From positions 7,415,233-7,479,232 of the forward strand of contig NC_132973.1 of assembly GCF_047496725.1 (NCBI RefSeq): 64,000 bases of DNA. The letters are read 5' to 3'. How positions within the stretch are numbered: the first letter of the stretch is position 1; the number at the start of each line of letters is the position of its first letter. Source of the stretch: Anoplolepis gracilipes. Taxonomy: Eukaryota > Arthropoda > Insecta > Hymenoptera > Formicidae. Shown piece after piece: positions 42,782-52,296 of the stretch. The notes below the pieces were generated by a model that was not told the DNA's origin, did no database searches, and saw nothing but the letters and a program-made list of their open reading frames with translations. The position numbers were made by a program, and so were the translations under genes.

Positions 42782-45700
42782 TTGCAACTTGTTAAATAAT
42801 AAGTTGCATACAAAATAAAGATCACACGCTGACTTTTTTTTAATAATAATTTTTAAATAATTTTTATATTAACTTTATATTTTATATTTTTTTCTAATGT
42901 AAATTATTTTCTATAGTACACCTGCAGATATTATCTATCTTTATTAGATATCTATTAAGATTACAGTTTTAAATTTTATAGCTTGGATGAATCAAATTAA
43001 TTCGATAGATTTTTCCATCGTTTATTTAACTTACACTAGTTGCGTCACATTACGCTTTCATTGTTTTACTTGTAGTAGTATGTAAATGTATTTAAATATT
43101 ATTTCTCATTGACAATCCATAACGTAAACCGGTATGTACGCACAGTTGGGTGTAACACATATCACATATGGGGTAAATTGAGTGCATCCGTCGTTGCGCC
43201 AACATGTGTTGCTCACATTGCGAGGAAGAACATGCGATTAAACACTCGTGAACGCACTTATAATTTTGCCCCGTTAATCCGATTTGCGCACAATTCGCAA
43301 TCGCGGAATTAATCGAGCGATTTTCCCCAAGTATATGTATAGTATGACATGATCTTCATCGAGAGAAGCAAAAGGAGAGAATATAAAAGCTTCATGAATG
43401 CGATAAAACCGAATGTTGATCGTGTAACATGCCCGCACGTATCATCAAAGATTTATTGCTTCACAACTGCAGCTTGAGTCTGTAAAATATTTCTACTGCT
43501 AGTGCGATATTTTTTCCTCGCGTGCAAGTGCAACGTTGAGCATAAGTTATACGTTTATATATAAATATATCTTTCCGTTTTCTCTTTATTATTTAAACAC
43601 ATATACTGATGTCTGGTATTATATTACCGATAATCTGATTTTATTATCTATGTTATGTATATGTATTTAAATATTTAAATATATATTATATTAGTACGAT
43701 TCTTGTATTTACTTTTCATCACTATATCAGTCAGAATTTAAATGTGACAAATCGGAAATTACAATAATTATTATTGTATCTTTAAACTTGCTGTTTAGAT
43801 TCGATCGCACAGATATTATGTAAATTTGATTTAACAAGAGGTGAAAAAAAAATTGAAAATTGATTCGGCGAAGAAGTACTGAAAATATACGATTGCGTAA
43901 TTTGTTCGTATACGTATATAATACTAGAAAAATTCAATTTCCCTAGAATAACCCGAAAACTGTATGGTGCAAAATCAACTTCTACGCACTTTAAAAGCGA
44001 GAGGCATTTTAAAAGCTCTCACTGCTTGTGCCTCCTCTCCATTGCCAATCACACAAAGTAAAATAATGCCTGTATATCAGCGAAAGTCAATAGCCACTCG
44101 TCGAATCGCAAACGCATTTTATTTGAACTGTTCGTCGAAAAAAACGCGCTTGTCCAAAATTGGCAAATAGTTTCGATAGACTGATTAAAATCACGGTAAC
44201 TGTAGCAAAATTTTAATTGCAGTTTAAAAAAATCTTTTAAGCAGAATTTCCAATTTTTGTAATCTATTCGGTTTAATTAAAGCGCTTTTTCAAAACCTCT
44301 TTTCATTGTTCTCTTTGAATAAAAAAATTGTATATTTATTATTTTTTAATGCTATTTATTGTAAGAAAAAGAAATAAAATTTGCCAGAGAGAGAGAGAGA
44401 GAGAGAGTTTTCGCACACATGTATTAAAATATTAAAATATTTTGTTTATATATCTGTTATATATATATATAAAAATTTGTATATATTTTTATAAATTTTT
44501 TTGCCAATAGTAATACACTTGTAATAAACCATACTGTTTGCACCCGCTGATTAAATATTCTGCTGCGCAATATTACGATGTGATTAGCGAAAATATAATA
44601 TTCAAACGATAAATTTACTCGCTTTTTATAGCGGGACTTACGCATACATTTCTATGTAGCTTGTATATGATTATATTTCTATATCGATCGTGTTTGTGAC
44701 AGTATTTCTTTTCACGGATAGTCGGTCGTCGTGAAAGATGAGGGGATGAATTCATCGCGCGCGGATGCACGAAGCGAAAACAGAATCAGCTCTTTTTTGC
44801 TTCTATTTGCATTAGCGTGTTTGGTTATTCGTGTACTCACCCCTTCATGGAACGAATCGATCTGGAATACGTTCGTCAATGCATTCGCGCTGATAAGCAA
44901 TTTCGTCCATATCACATAAGCCACGTCCATTTATCATCGTTTTTTGCAAAAATTTTCTGAAAAAAAGCTTTCTTTAAACACGAAGTTTTCTTTCGTGCTA
45001 ATTTGACATACGAATTTATACATCGCGGTATTATTTTAATTTTTTTAGATATATGTCACACAATTTCAGTATTGTTATAAAATTATTACACTTAGATCAT
45101 GATATGAATATCTTACTTAAATATATCTTGTTATTTAAAATTCAAACTATAAAATAACATTTATTAATTGAAACTGGAGTTTTTAAATATATATTATGTT
45201 ATCATATCTTTTTGTAACACAAAAATATATAGTATACTTAATTTTAATTAATTACTTCATAATTTTGTGATTTGTTATTTTTATATTATTAAGTTTATTT
45301 AATACATATATTAAATAAATAAAAAAGAAGAACTAAAATGAACGAAAGAAATAATCGTTTCTCAGGTGCTCCCGAGGGTAAGCTATGGGGCAATATACCG
45401 GGTGGTCCACCGCCACCGGAGCGACCGCCACCGCCACCTCCTATATCGACGACGACGACAACAACGACAACAGCCGCGACGACGACGTACAGACCTTGGA
45501 GGACGAGGCCTACCAGGCCCAATCATTATCCGGACGACGGCAGGCCTCGACAACCGGGTCGTATTCCACAGAAACCTGATTATCGGCCACATAAACCTCA
45601 CCGTCATCATACGACGTGGTCAACGACAACGATAACAGCGACGACGACAACGACAACGATAAGGCCTACGTCGAGGTTCAGACATCGATGGACCCCGCAA

Positions 45701-47418
45701 CTGGATGACGTGCCCGACAAGTGTGACACCAGCTATGACGCCATCAGTATTATTCGCAGGGAGATATTTGTCTTCAAAGGACGGGTAAGTTATAATAATC
45801 AAATTAATCAAAAGAGAAAATAATAAGGAAATAATAAGAGAATTTTTTAATAATAAGTTTAAAAAAAAAATACAATAAATCTTAAATGTTGTTATTTTAT
45901 TTCATTGCAGGGGAAAAAATTTATTTTCTAAAGCCATGATTAATATACCTTATTATTTTATTATAACTTCTAATTCTCAAGCTTGAATATGATAGTTCAA
46001 TTCTTTATAATTACTACATATGATAATTTTAATAATATATATTGGAAGAGGAAGACGTTTTTTGTATCAAAAATCAGAATATCACATATATTAGTTATTA
46101 TATATTAATACATACATTTATATATCTTGAATGATATTAATTTTAAAATTAAATATTTTTATATATAATTCTTGATCTAAAGCAAAATAAGGTATTCTAA
46201 AAAAAACTTCTATTGAGAAATTCGTTTTGGTTCGCAGTATCTGTGGCGAATAGGCGATCAAGGGATTTATAAGGGATACCCAGCGGAGATCACCAGGCTG
46301 TTTAACCTGCCGCCAAACATCGATCATGTTGATGCCGTGTATGAACGTCCAGACAAGAAAATAGTCTTTTTCATCGGTCGTGAATATTACGTTTTCGACG
46401 CCATCAATCTGGAGCCGGGATATCCAAAACCGCTGACAAATCTAGGATTGCCAGCCTCCTTGGAGAAGGTCGACGGCGCTATGGTGTGGGGTCACAATGG
46501 CAGGACTTATTTCTTTAGCGGTTCCATGTATTGGAGGTGATTAAAGCGTGATTTCTAATGTTTTTTAAATTAAATTTATTCTCTTTTGTATATTATATTC
46601 CCTCTGATTTTTCAACTTCCTTAACAATCTCTCTCTGACAAAAGATGTTGATCTACAGCTAAACCATTTCATACATTTTTTAGTATATCATACATAGTAT
46701 TAAATTTTAATATCAATATGTGCAGTTCAATTTGCATTTTTTTCTTCTGTTTTTAATTCTCAAGTAAAATTCAATTTTCTAATTTAATTTCCTGTCAGAT
46801 TCGATGAATCAGTTAATTACGTGGAACTCGATTATCCAAGAGACATGAGCATGTTTGCCGGTGTCGGGAGCGACATCGACGCTGTTTTCCAATGGAAAAA
46901 TGGTAAATCTCGAAATTCTAGTTCAAAATAAATTTATTATATATTATTAAATATGACTAATATTTTATATGAATAAATTTAATATTTAAAAGTATCTGCG
47001 AATTTTTATAATACAATTTTAATTTTTAAAAATTTTTATATAACTTTTCCAATATTTTATAAATATATCTTAAAATATATATTATAATCCAATATCTTAT
47101 AAATAATTCTGTGTGTAATATTGATCTTCCATATAATTCTACGATTTTATTTTTTCCACAGGCAAAACGTACTTCTTTAAGGGTAAAGGTTTCTGGGAGT
47201 TTGATGACCTCAGGATGAGAGTGGCGCATGAGAAGCAGAAACTCTCGGCGCCAATCTGGATGGGTTGTCCGTCGTCAGAAGTGGAGACCAACGACATAGA
47301 GACTAATCTGCCTAAGAAATCGAGCATCCTCTCGGCTTCCGCTGCCTCGGCGGGAAGAATCGCGCCGAAACTCGCGTTAATCATTGCGACCTTCATCGCG
47401 AGAACAATGTACGATTAA
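17392..47418 (+). CDS. Matrix metalloproteinase, GPI-anchored type (3' part of gene, seven exons)
   Basis: Joined exons 17392-17538, 18223-18365, 25483-25641, 45366-45784, 46238-46536, 46799-46902 and 47162-47418 read in one frame for 508 residues to a TAA. All junction phases agree. Order of domains: the N-terminal half of the M10 catalytic domain (GYHGDGYPFDG, then GGDAHFD), the zinc site HEFGHSLGLAH with Met-turn ALMYP, a ~105-residue Pro/Thr-rich hinge, a four-blade hemopexin domain closed by Cys in DKCD and WMGC, and a hydrophobic C-terminus of GPI-signal type. The family consists of secreted or membrane-tethered zinc endopeptidases that cleave extracellular matrix. The signal peptide and autoinhibitory prodomain are not in the recognised sequence, so the gene is partial at its 5' end. 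The GPI-like tail suggests Drosophila Mmp2-like topology, but orthology to Mmp1 or Mmp2 was not resolved. A THAP gene lies antisense inside the third visible intron. Confidence 0.93.
17539..17544 (+). other. GC-type 5' splice site (GCAAGT)
   Basis: The exon ends ...CATCG, followed by GCAAGT, the consensus for U2-type GC-AG introns. The nearby GT (17543-17544) would put the next exon, whose frame is fixed by RGYHGDGYPFDG, out of frame. Confidence 0.85.
17619..17764. repeat. 146-bp near-perfect palindrome in metalloproteinase intron
   Basis: Two 73-base arms run from CATTGTAAG at the left edge to CTTACAATG at the right. By eye they are complementary except for one pair (A at 17629), with a TA-rich centre near 17691. 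It starts 80 bases after the GC donor. A third partial copy (ACATTGTAAGAGTAATA) lies near 17834, beyond TA arrays. It could be a foldback element or a hairpin RNA source. Confidence 0.85.
17766..17901. repeat. TA dinucleotide arrays flanking the palindrome
   Basis: Runs of TA at about 17766-17825 and 17872-17901 are separated by a short unique segment that repeats the palindrome's edge sequence. Confidence 0.85.
18223..18365 (+). CDS. Metalloproteinase exon: structural zinc and calcium loops
   Basis: The acceptor is TTATTCAG. The exon reads RGYHGDGYPFDGRGQILAHA and then FFPG and GGDAHFDEEE. These are the M10 structural Zn/Ca ligands: His of YHGD, the Asp, His of LAHAFFP and His of DAHFD. It ends at G before GTGAGT, in phase 1. 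Confidence 0.95.
19577..19600. mobile_element. Possible terminal relic of an element beginning ACAGGGTG
   Basis: TACAGGGTGTTTTTTAAC resembles the CAGGGTG ends seen at 20788-21230 and 27061-27243. No matching inverted end was found nearby, so this is at most a relic. Confidence 0.25.
20788..21230. mobile_element. Non-autonomous inverted-repeat element (CAGGGTGAATCA-type end)
   Basis: The left arm 20788-20852 begins TGAATCACTAAAAATGTTG. The right arm 21162-21230 is its imperfect reverse complement and ends TTTAGTGATTCACCCTGT. The arms are about 65 bp and the internal ~310 bp have no coding potential. The left end abuts a TA microsatellite and lacks the outer CAGGG, so it may be trimmed. This fits a MITE derived from a Tc1/mariner-like or related DNA transposon; the superfamily is inference. 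Confidence 0.7.
22106..22170. repeat. (ATT)n microsatellite
   Basis: About 65 bp of ATT/TTA triplets with minor interruptions. Confidence 0.9.
23791..23817. repeat. Poly-A tract
   Basis: A run of 27 A residues. No retroelement body was recognised upstream. Confidence 0.9.
25347..25374. repeat. Perfect GC-rich hairpin upstream of the zinc exon
   Basis: GCATTCCGCGCA (25347-25358), loop CACA, and the exact reverse complement TGCGCGGAATGC (25363-25374). It lies 108 bases before the start of the zinc-site exon, in otherwise ordinary intron. Confidence 0.75.
25483..25641 (+). CDS. Metalloproteinase exon: catalytic zinc site
   Basis: The acceptor is CTCTTTCAG and the donor GGTGAGTA, both canonical. 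The exon carries HEFGHSLGLAH (25509-25541), the HExxHxxGxxH zinc site with catalytic Glu. It is followed by Met-turn ALMYPWYQG and LPEDDRHGIQQMYG, the usual end of an M10 catalytic domain. The same frame is open upstream of the acceptor, but that part does not resemble the family and is treated as intron. Confidence 0.97.
26282..26326. repeat. (CT)n microsatellite
   Basis: A CT run of about 45 bp with one GC interruption. Confidence 0.9.
26410..26458. repeat. (CT)n microsatellite
   Basis: An uninterrupted CT run of about 49 bp, 84 bp after another CT array. Confidence 0.95.
27061..27243. mobile_element. Possible short TA-flanked MITE (CAGGGTGTC end)
   Basis: Begins TATACAGGGTGTCGAAAATA and ends TAGACACCTTATATA, so the termini show a short inverted match (GGTGTC/GACACC) flanked by TA. 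The interior is AT-rich with no coding potential. Only the ends support the call. Confidence 0.4.
28501..28527. repeat. Poly-T tract
   Basis: About 25 T residues, immediately upstream of a stem-loop. Confidence 0.9.
28546..28588. repeat. Stem-loop with 13-bp perfect stem
   Basis: CGATGCATCATCG at 28546-28558 pairs exactly with 28576-28588. The 17-base loop holds a second short hairpin (GATGC AC GCATC). It lies in a CpG-rich islet. Function is unknown. Confidence 0.75.
30007..30085. repeat. (CT)n microsatellite
   Basis: An uninterrupted CT run of about 79 bp, one of the longest simple repeats in the window. Confidence 0.95.
30353..30632 (-). CDS. THAP protein exon 3 (C-terminal coiled coil)
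   Basis: The minus-strand acceptor is TTCCTTTTCAAG. The first A completes the Lys codon left by exon 2. The exon encodes a TKYVRFLKSVNWDEI segment and then a charged helix ending in a Lys/Arg-rich tail with stop at 30353. An AATAAA signal on this strand lies near 30261. Confidence 0.85.
30353..32750 (-). CDS. THAP-domain protein (three exons, nested antisense)
   Basis: Exons on the minus strand: 32750-32686, 31486-31238 and 30632-30353. Joined they give 197 residues and a TAA. Exon 1 encodes MTTSCILC...ISFHA. Its donor leaves two bases, which the first T of exon 2 completes, giving ISFHAFPKNENLRKRW. The THAP zinc ligands are Cys5, Cys8, Cys51 and His54. The invariant Pro (24) and Trp (33) and the AVPTL box (69-73) are present. 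The C-terminal ~45 residues are charged, with heptad-like Leu/Ile spacing, and suggest a coiled coil for dimerisation. THAP domains bind DNA, so a nuclear DNA-binding role is likely; targets are unknown. The gene lies wholly within one metalloproteinase intron. I could not assign it to a named THAP orthologue. Confidence 0.88.
31238..31486 (-). CDS. THAP protein exon 2 (C-x2-H and AVPTL box)
   Basis: The acceptor on the minus strand is TTTATTTCTAG. The exon encodes FPKNENLRKRWLDAIGK, CSRHF and AVPTL, then an acidic Ser/Glu-rich linker. It ends before GTAAGA in phase 2. The frame is also open upstream of the acceptor, but that part is not THAP-like. Confidence 0.92.
32564..32618. repeat. (CT)n microsatellite beside the THAP exon 1 islet
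   Basis: A CT run of about 55 bp in the first THAP intron, about 70 bp past the exon 1 donor. Confidence 0.95.
32686..32750 (-). CDS. THAP protein exon 1 (start codon and first zinc ligands)
   Basis: A 65-base exon beginning ATGACGACGAGTTGC, with C-x2-C and the ISFH segment that precedes FPK in THAP domains. The donor is GC|GTAAGA. It was found by requiring a CxxC exon whose phase fits exon 2. It lies in a CpG-rich islet, consistent with a nearby promoter. An RNA read across the 1.2-kb intron would settle it. Confidence 0.8.
37233..37281. repeat. Short direct tandem repeat
   Basis: GAAATAATAGAAAACAGTAT occurs twice about 29 bp apart, the second time with the same flanking GAAATAATAG start. 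Confidence 0.6.
37817..37856. repeat. Poly-T tract
   Basis: A run of 40 T residues, the longest homopolymer in the window. Confidence 0.95.
42730..42777. repeat. (TA)n microsatellite
   Basis: A TA run of about 48 bp. Confidence 0.95.
44389..44407. repeat. (GA)n microsatellite
   Basis: A short GA run of about 19 bp. Confidence 0.85.
45366..45784 (+). CDS. Metalloproteinase exon: Pro/Thr-rich hinge and start of hemopexin domain
   Basis: Acceptor TTTCTCAG and donor CGG|GTAAGT. The exon completes the Gly of MYG and reads APEGKLWG. It then has a low-complexity hinge of about 105 residues: poly-Pro, a run of eight Thr, Pro/Arg-rich and His-rich segments, and a second Thr-rich run. It ends in DKCDTSYDAISIIRREIFVF, the first hemopexin blade with its conserved Cys. 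Thr runs are encoded by mixed ACG/ACA/ACC, so the protein repeat is not a pure DNA microsatellite. The hinge is likely O-glycosylated (inference). Confidence 0.95.
46238..46536 (+). CDS. Metalloproteinase exon: hemopexin blades 1-3
   Basis: Acceptor TTCGCAG; exon start in phase 0 after FKGR. It encodes YLWRIGDQGIYKGYPAEI, then IDHVDAVYERPDKKIVFFIG and VDGAMVWGHNGRTYFF, typical hemopexin blades with F-x-G-x-x-Y/F-W patterns. The donor is AG|GTGATT, phase 2. Confidence 0.95.
46799..46902 (+). CDS. Metalloproteinase exon: hemopexin blade 3-4
   Basis: A 104-base exon between CCTGTCAG and GTAAAT. It encodes RFDESVNYVELDYPRDMS and then GVGSDIDAVFQWKNG. Phases match both neighbours. Confidence 0.95.
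47162..47418 (+). CDS. Metalloproteinase last exon: hemopexin end and GPI-type tail
   Basis: Acceptor TTTTTCCACAG. Encodes KTYFFKGKGFWEFDD, then WMGCPSS, whose Cys closes the hemopexin disulfide. The last ~40 residues are a polar stretch (LPKKSS), a small-residue segment (SASAASAG, candidate cleavage sites) and a hydrophobic run (KLALIIATFIA) with a short tail ending at TAA. This is the layout of a GPI-attachment signal. It lacks the basic cytoplasmic tail of a transmembrane MMP. Confidence 0.93.
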
Positions 47419-50400
47419 AAATAAAGTAGTTTAAAAAATTATATTTAAATCATTAACTTAATTTTTCGAAACAAAAACTGGCATAATTTAAAAAAAACTT
47501 TTGGAGTGACAATTATACAATTACACGTAGTAAATATAATATTAATGAACCTTAAATATTCAATTCAAAATTTTAGATATTTAGACCATGTACTATTAAA
47601 TATTTAATCATAATTGTTATAAAATTTAAATTATGTGACATACAATATAATTAATGATTTATATGTGATATATAATTTTTTTTACGATTTGTATATAATT
47701 TTTTTTATAAAAATTTAAAATTGCGAATAAAGCAGTGTAATGTTTTATATGGATTGCAAATAAAATTTAACTAATATTAAAATTTAGAATTTAGCTAATA
47801 TTTAAACATATTTAAATCAAGAAGAGGAAAACTGCTGTTACATTTGATTTTTGTCTCTTGTGTTTTCAGATTATCACTGTAATACAAGTGTCCTTCTAGC
47901 CAACAAACAACGTTTCATACAGGAATTTCGCGAAATACAAACACCAGAATTTAAACATCAGGATTTTTAAGATGAGGACGTTGATGAAAATCGGAAAATG
48001 AAAGACGACGTTATCGATCAAAATTCAAAGCTTGTGCTTTGATTTCATAGAATACACATTTCTTCGCCGATTTTACTAATGAAAAAATTGCTATTACGAT
48101 TGAACAAAGCTCCAAGAATGATGTCAAACTAAGTCACGGAACTTCATTTTTGGGAAGATATATTTTACGAAATGACCAATAATGAAATATTAGAATAAAA
48201 TGTTATACAAAATGAAAAATATGAAATTCTTCACACATTTTTTGTACATATATTTTTATCTCTTATATTTCTGATAAAAATGTAATATTTATATCGATGT
48301 TTATAAAAATTTTTAGTCTTTTTCTCATAAAAAAGAAGTGTGTAACTTAGGTCCGTATAACCATCCATACTAGCATTTCCTGGAAAAATCGCGCCCCTGA
48401 GCTGCGCATATTTTTGAGCATTTTTATATACCGTCTTTTTACACACGGCCGCATCTATACACAATATATATATATCAAGCAATTAACTTAAGATGCAATT
48501 TTTATTGTACGATGGATGAACAATCAAAAGAAAACGTGAATTCTTGAGAATATTTCATAGATAATTTTGCGTGCGATTCTAGCAATTACAAACCACCACT
48601 GCCAAAAAATCCATCCAATATCTTTCGTTATTCTTTGTGCTAGAAATTTTAAATCGAGATAGAGAAAGCCTTGTTATTCCGAGAATCAACACGCGTCATC
48701 GATAAAGAAGTTCCGTACAACTTTCCATAAATTGTGACGCGCAATTATTATTCGGAATCTCTAGAAATAAGATAACCGATTCCGACAAGAGCACGTATTT
48801 TATATAAATATTAATTATTAATATCGCATAATTTAGTGAAAGAGGACATAAGCAAAACGCAATGTCGCCAGTTTTGTAAACTGTGATATTTATATACCGC
48901 GCGCGATATCTCGAGTAGTTAGGGCATAATGTCAAAAGGGAGTAGCGTAAAAGCAATCTGGCAGATTTATGTATACGGTACGGTGTATTCTTGAAATGCT
49001 TGCATCAATTTGTGAACGCAGCTTTCAATTTAATCTGAAATTGATTTTTTCTCAACTCAAGATTTTAGTGGTTTTTACAGTAGAGGCACCCTAACATAAA
49101 AATAAATAAACAGAATCTTATTTCGCATTTTTAATCTTAATTGAACTCTCGATAAAATTTTTTTAAATTAAAATTTCAATAATCTAATTTTTAAAATAAA
49201 AAATAGAAAAAAGAATGACGGCTGTAATTAAATTTTTTGTAAGGAAAAGATCGACTTCAGATTACTCTCGAAATACACTCTTGCAAAGTTTACATAAATA
49301 TTTCTATATAAATATACACTCCCGTATATATTTATATACGTATTATATATATAAAATAATTATATTAAGTCGTGCGTGTTGCAGAATGTATCGTGTTTGT
49401 AAAGCGTGCAGCAGCGAGATGGGGACAAACGATACTATACTTCTCTGTTATCGATCAACTCGATGATTTTGGTCGAGTATATCTTTGTTACGAGAAAAAC
49501 GAAATGTGCATCAAAGCGATGTATATAATTCGCATTTAACCAAAAGTATGAGACGAGAAAAAATCCTCTCCCCTCTGTTTATTCCAAACTTAAGGGACAA
49601 TTAACGTAAAATGTGTAACGTTATATGCTATATGTATTTTGTATTGTAAGTTCGTGCTTTTATATGTGTATATACGGAAATAAAGTGACTTTGTCGAACA
49701 AACTCGACACGCCATTCTCCTGAAAATTTTGAAGTCAAATTAATATGCGCTTATATAAATATCATGGAAATGTTAAAATTGTAAAAAAATTCTCTAGAGG
49801 AGAACATCTTGTATATTTATTTGTTGTTATATATTATATCATTTATATATTCAACAAAAGCATGTATACATTCTGGCAAATCAACTCTTAGGATATGTCA
49901 ACACAGAATCTTCTTCTTTACAACATCTTTATACATCGCATTTCGGCAACTGGACAGATAAAACTACGATTATCTCGTTTGTTCCACTCTGTAAGATTGA
50001 TTTTTTTAAATTCCAGGTTGAGCAAAGGATATGACGACCATGATGCGTTCAAACTCAAATTTCACCGTTTATAGATTTCTAACACATTCCTAATTTTATC
50101 TCATAATATAATTCAGAATTCATGTTAAAACCATTTAAAAAAATACAATCCTTAGAAAAAAAGACATAATTTGAAGAAAAACTTATTGACAGTTATTTTT
50201 ATCGATAAACGTAAACTCTTTATCACACAACTGGTATACGGCTCGAGATTTCTGGTCCTTAGGCTCGCAATTCTGATCCTGTTAGACAAGCGACATTGGC
50301 GTGTATTTTATATTAAGCGTATGTTCGAATCGCACCATAGCGCGTCTTTGGAGATCAATGTGACATATTTTCGACATCCTCATCGATATTCGCGTGGCCG

Positions 50401-50439
50401 TCGACGAGGCTCGCACGAGAAGGATGACGTCGGCCGCTG
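47419..50439. other. 3' flank of the metalloproteinase, no coding sequence recognised
   Basis: Probable 3' UTR followed by intergenic DNA. Candidate AATAAA signals on the plus strand are at 47726-47731 and 49679-49684. A good acceptor-like site (TGTTTTCAG) lies just before 47870 and could serve an alternative 3' exon. No open frame with recognisable similarity was found. Confidence 0.55.
47726..47731 (+). terminator. Candidate poly(A) signal of the metalloproteinase
   Basis: AATAAA 308 bases after the stop codon. Another AATAAA only two bases after the stop is too close to be the main site. Confidence 0.45.
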
Positions 50440-50604
50440 CTAGAGAAGCGGATCCAGGGAATCTGCCCAAGGAGTCAAGGCTCGTAAAGTGGACCGCACA
50501 ATTGTGTCCACTTCGGCCATGGCGCCCATTCCCGTATCGCCGCACATCAACGTCTTGGTCACGCAATGCACCTCCTTATAGCCCCAGGATTTGAGCAGCG
50601 ATAC
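50440..50604 (-). CDS. PPCDC: PPCDC exon 2
   Basis: The minus-strand acceptor is TTGCTTCTCAG. The frame reads VSLLKSWGYKEVHCVTKT, then LMCGDTGMGAMAEVDTIV, and ends WADSLDPLL with TAG at 50442-50440. Confidence 0.93.
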   Translation of the reverse strand, partial: VSLLKSWGYKEVHCVTKTLMCGDTGMGAMAEVDTIVRSTLRALTPWADSLDPLL

Positions 50605-51387
50605 CTGAGAAGCAAAATTTCATTTTAAGATTTTCTGTTCATTAAATACCTGTAAAAAAAAATATAAATCGAGAAACAAAATAAAAGAAACAAAAAATCT
50701 ATTCCTAATTGAAAAGGAAAAAAAATACAATAAAAAATCTAAAGAAATAAATACATGTGTGTTTTACTATTATTAATCTTAATCTCTTAGAAGAGAGAAC
50801 GTGAAAAAAGAATTTAAGAAAAATTAATTTTTACTCGACTAACTAAATTTTCATATTTTAGTTACACCATATCTCAATATAAGATTTAATTTAATATATA
50901 TAGACGATATGCAGATTCTTCCTTTATTCTAATATTTGATATATTACTCGTTTCATCTCACTTGCGGCATGGTGATCGGATGTTCCCACATTTTGGTGTT
51001 CATGGCTGGACAAAAGAGGAGCGGTTTTGCATTATCCCATGCTCGAGCAACGCATGTAACAATATTGTCACATATACCACTGGCAATCTTGCCTAATGTA
51101 TTGGCGTCCAATGGGGCTATCACGAATACATCTGCCCATTTCACAAGATCTATGTGTAATACTGGATCACCTCGGTCCTGCCAGGCAGCCCATTCCACCG
51201 TATCGGACAGCACTTGGATTTCAGGTGGTAGCTGAGCATCTTTCAGGAAGTGCTTGGCTCTCTCTGTCACGACTACTCTCACTTCCACATTGTTTCGCCG
51301 CAGCATCTCCACCAGCTGTGGCAGTTTGATCGTGGCCACGCTACCGGTACAACCAATCAATACTTTCTTCCTAGAGGTACTTGCCAT
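50440..51387 (-). CDS. PPCDC: Phosphopantothenoylcysteine decarboxylase (two exons)
   Basis: Exons on the minus strand are 51387-50962 (142 codons, phase 0) and 50604-50440, giving 196 residues, close to the ~200 usual for the animal enzyme. It is a flavoprotein of the HFCD family that decarboxylates 4'-phosphopantothenoylcysteine to 4'-phosphopantetheine in coenzyme A synthesis. Visible motifs: KVLIGCTGSVA near the N-terminus, the active-site His (78) in VLHIDLVKWAD, APLDANT (91-97), the substrate-binding PAMNTKMW (127-134), and Cys163 in LMCGDTGMGAMAE, the redox Cys of the flexible clamp. It normally forms FMN-bound trimers in the cytosol. All key residues are present. COX19 lies 620 bases upstream on the same strand. 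Confidence 0.96.
50962..51387 (-). CDS. PPCDC: PPCDC exon 1
   Basis: Starts ATGGCAAGTACCTCT (A at -3 and G at +4, a good initiation context) and ends CCGCAA|GTGAGA in phase 0. It carries the flavin-binding fold, the active-site His, APLDANT and PAMNTKMW. Confidence 0.95.
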
Positions 51388-52007
51388 ATTTCTTTGCTTT
51401 GTTACCTTTAACTATATAATAATCTGTGCGTAATCTGATAGAATTTTGCTTGTCAACGGTAAATACCAATATTCTCTATTCTATTTATGATATCTTAGGC
51501 CACTTGGGTTGCAACAGAATCCAATCACATAACAAGCTGTAAGAGGGATGCCTTTACATTAAAGCTTGAAAACTCACCAAGGTGTGTCGAGCAATTTAAC
51601 TTAATTTTCAATCTTCCTTCTTATGGAAGCAGAAGATACATACACGGATTTTTAATAGAGTTCAGTTTGTCTTTCAGTATTGTTCTCTTTTCAAACGTCC
51701 GATGAAATTTCGCAACGACACTGGCGTAAAGCGCAAAGTCCTTATCACACCTAGCTGGCAGTGTGTATATTCTTGCCTGAACACACTTATTTCGATTGTA
51801 AATCCACTCCACGACTATTTGGTACTTTATTTACATCGAACGTAAGTTCCAAGAACACTAATCGGCTAAGGATGCGCACCTTCGGAGTAGAATATCCGTA
51901 AGGATTAACAATTAGGAGAAAGATGCCCGACTACTCTTCTTATCAAGAGAGAAAGAGTGTGAGAGAGAGAGAGACACTCAAGGATATCTTAAAGATGATC
52001 TCGAGCG
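51388..52007. other. Spacer between PPCDC and COX19
   Basis: 620 bp that should hold the PPCDC promoter and the COX19 3' UTR. A minus-strand AATAAA lies at 51831-51826, 177 bases after the COX19 stop. No other gene was recognised. Confidence 0.6.
51826..51831 (-). terminator. Candidate poly(A) signal of COX19
   Basis: AATAAA on the minus strand, 177 bases downstream of the COX19 stop and upstream of the PPCDC start. Confidence 0.45.
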
Positions 52008-52274
52008 TTACGTTTCGCTGGCCACCTCGTTGGTTTCGTCGGCGAAGCCGAGCTTGGACCATTCCTCGCGCGCCATCAGATCGTGATCCATGCGGCAGCC
52101 GAGGTACTCCTTGGCGATGTCGCGACACATGGTGTTCTGATTACGATTCTCGGCCAGGCAGCGCATATATTTGATCATGGTGCGTTTGCAGAGGCCCTCA
52201 TGATCCAACGGGAAACTGCCGCGATCGGGTGGCGTCGGCGTGAACAGCTTCTGCGAGAACGTGTACGAGGACAT
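52008..52274 (-). CDS. COX19: Cytochrome c oxidase assembly factor COX19
   Basis: 88 residues in a single coding exon. The family signature PPDRGSFPLDHEG lies at residues 15-27. It is followed by a twin CX9C motif, Cys29/Cys39 and Cys50/Cys60, which forms a helical hairpin with two disulfides. Family members are imported into the mitochondrial intermembrane space by the Mia40 route and act with COX11/SCO in copper handling for cytochrome c oxidase assembly. The C-terminus LMAREEWSKLGFAD matches the family. The start is the ATG at 52274; five in-frame codons above it begin with GTG and lie in the 5' leader. Length is typical (about 90). Confidence 0.96.
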   Translation of the reverse strand: MSSYTFSQKLFTPTPPDRGSFPLDHEGLCKRTMIKYMRCLAENRNQNTMCRDIAKEYLGCRMDHDLMAREEWSKLGFADETNEVASET

Positions 52275-52296
52275 AATACGTAAAATCACTTCACGG

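Larger units (their letters stand above)
32751..45365. other. 3' part of the 19.7-kb intron, no further gene recognised
   Basis: About 12.6 kb between THAP exon 1 and the hinge exon of the metalloproteinase. It contains poly-T at 37817-37856, a TA array at 42730-42777, a GA run at 44389-44407, CpG-rich islets (32690-32960, 34480-34760, 35460-35880) and a short two-strand open segment at 41393-41619. Nothing with a known domain was seen. Confidence 0.6.

Noticed and set aside
45338..45365. ATG at 45338 as the start of an independent gene
   Set aside because: These codons lie upstream of a good acceptor (TTTCTCAG), and the phase joins exactly to the zinc-site exon. The following sequence is the MMP hinge.
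45295..45811. Long open frames on the minus strand over the hinge exon
   Set aside because: They are mirror frames of the Thr/Pro triplet repeats (poly-Val, poly-Gly and poly-Arg), not separate proteins.
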